DNA of 64,000 nucleotides from Acidobacteriaceae bacterium (lineage in GTDB: Bacteria > Acidobacteriota > Terriglobia > Bryobacterales > Bryobacteraceae): the NCBI GenBank assembly GCA_019233755.1, contig JAFAMD010000053.1, forward strand, positions 26,673-90,672, written 5' to 3'. Below the pieces are notes generated by a model that saw only the letters and a program-made list of their open reading frames with translations, was not told the origin of the DNA and made no database searches. Below, one piece after another: positions 63,764 through 64,000 of this stretch. Made by a program: the position numbers and the translations under genes. Numbering within the stretch: the stretch's first letter is position 1; the number at the start of each line of letters is the position of its first letter.

Positions 63764-64000
63764 ATGTCTCACCCGATTCTGATCACAGGCGCTGCCGGCG
63801 GTCCACAGGGATCAACCGGACGCCTCGTCGCGAATATCCTGCTCAAGCACGGTGTCTCCGTTCGTGCGTTCGTCCACAAACTGGATGCCCGGTCCGATGA
63901 ACTCCGCCTGCAAGGCGCAGACGTCATTGAGGGCGATCTCCTCAATCCTGCTTCAGTCCTGGCCGCTATGAAGGAAGTGAAACGCGCTTTCTTTACCTAT
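63764..64000 (+). CDS. NmrA-like NAD(P)-binding protein, C-terminus beyond window
   Basis: The first 79 residues of a Rossmann-fold protein: SHPILITGAAGGPQGSTGRL-VANILLKHG, then VSVRAFVHKLDARSDELRLQ and GADVIEGDLLNPASVLAAMK. The G-x-x-G-x-x-G nucleotide loop and 'GDLxxPxSvxxA' segment are typical of NmrA/SDR-a5 proteins, which sense NAD(P) state or reduce quinones. An AAGGA lies upstream of ATG 63764. It runs off the right end. Divergent from TetR, its probable regulator. Confidence 0.85.
   Translation, partial: MSHPILITGAAGGPQGSTGRLVANILLKHGVSVRAFVHKLDARSDELRLQGADVIEGDLLNPASVLAAMKEVKRAFFTY

Noticed and set aside
1..64000. CRISPR array to go with the Cas6-like gene
   Set aside because: No regularly spaced direct repeats of 25-40 bp were seen anywhere in the window by eye.

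Overview
The window looks like a chromosomal segment of an Acidobacteriota bacterium, probably a Bryobacter/Solibacter-like lineage. The evidence is the mix of genes: a long ribosomal/peptidyl-tRNA hydrolase operon with an ispE-prs head, a YceD-L32-PlsX block, secreted or periplasmic proteins with predicted signal peptides, a polysaccharide island with Wza/BY-kinase genes, and abundant IS remnants. The phylum is inferred from protein style and gene content; no database comparison was possible.

Layout. 1-17.4 kb is a surface-polysaccharide (EPS) locus, all on the minus strand and reading toward base 1. By eye it is AT-richer than the rest. It begins with a decayed NusG-like (UpxY/LoaP/RfaH type) antiterminator at 16.8-17.4 kb. 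Next comes a tightly overlapping module of LLM flavin monooxygenase, amino-acid adenylation enzyme, acyl carrier protein and formyltransferase, then a CapD/WbpM nucleotide-sugar dehydratase, a GNAT-like transferase and a polysaccharide deacetylase. A Wzc-type tyrosine autokinase, a Wza-type export porin, a WbpB-WbpD-like fusion, a Wzx-type flippase and a truncated asparagine synthase follow. 17.4-21.4 kb is IS debris: an IS1634-like transposase joined tail-to-tail with a truncated IS110 transposase.

21.7-62 kb is mostly housekeeping and accessory chromosome: tRNA-Arg(CCG), a thioredoxin-fold/zincin pair, MarC, UvrD/PcrA, a glucoamylase-family protein, two APC permeases, AlaC, M28 peptidases, an amidohydrolase, the operon apt-ispE-prs-rplY-pth-rpsF-rpsR-rplI-HEAT, a TPR/ClC pair, an orphan Cas6-like protein with no CRISPR array, a VOC-SpoIIE phosphatase fusion, an OmpA protein, MFS and PAP2 proteins, small periplasmic proteins, then yceD-rpmF-plsX-dsbD. 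61.7-62.9 kb holds tRNA-Leu(TAG) beside an integrase remnant and a deleted transposase. The window closes with a divergent TetR/NmrA pair around a perfect 12-bp-arm palindrome.

The most promising unexplained system is the adenylation/ACP/monooxygenase/formyltransferase cassette inside the EPS locus. It would build a carrier-bound, oxidised and/or N-formylated aminoacyl group, possibly to decorate the exported polysaccharide. Second-tier items are the lone Cas6, the structured RNA candidate upstream of yceD with mutually exclusive pairings, and the non-coding end of the IS110 copy.
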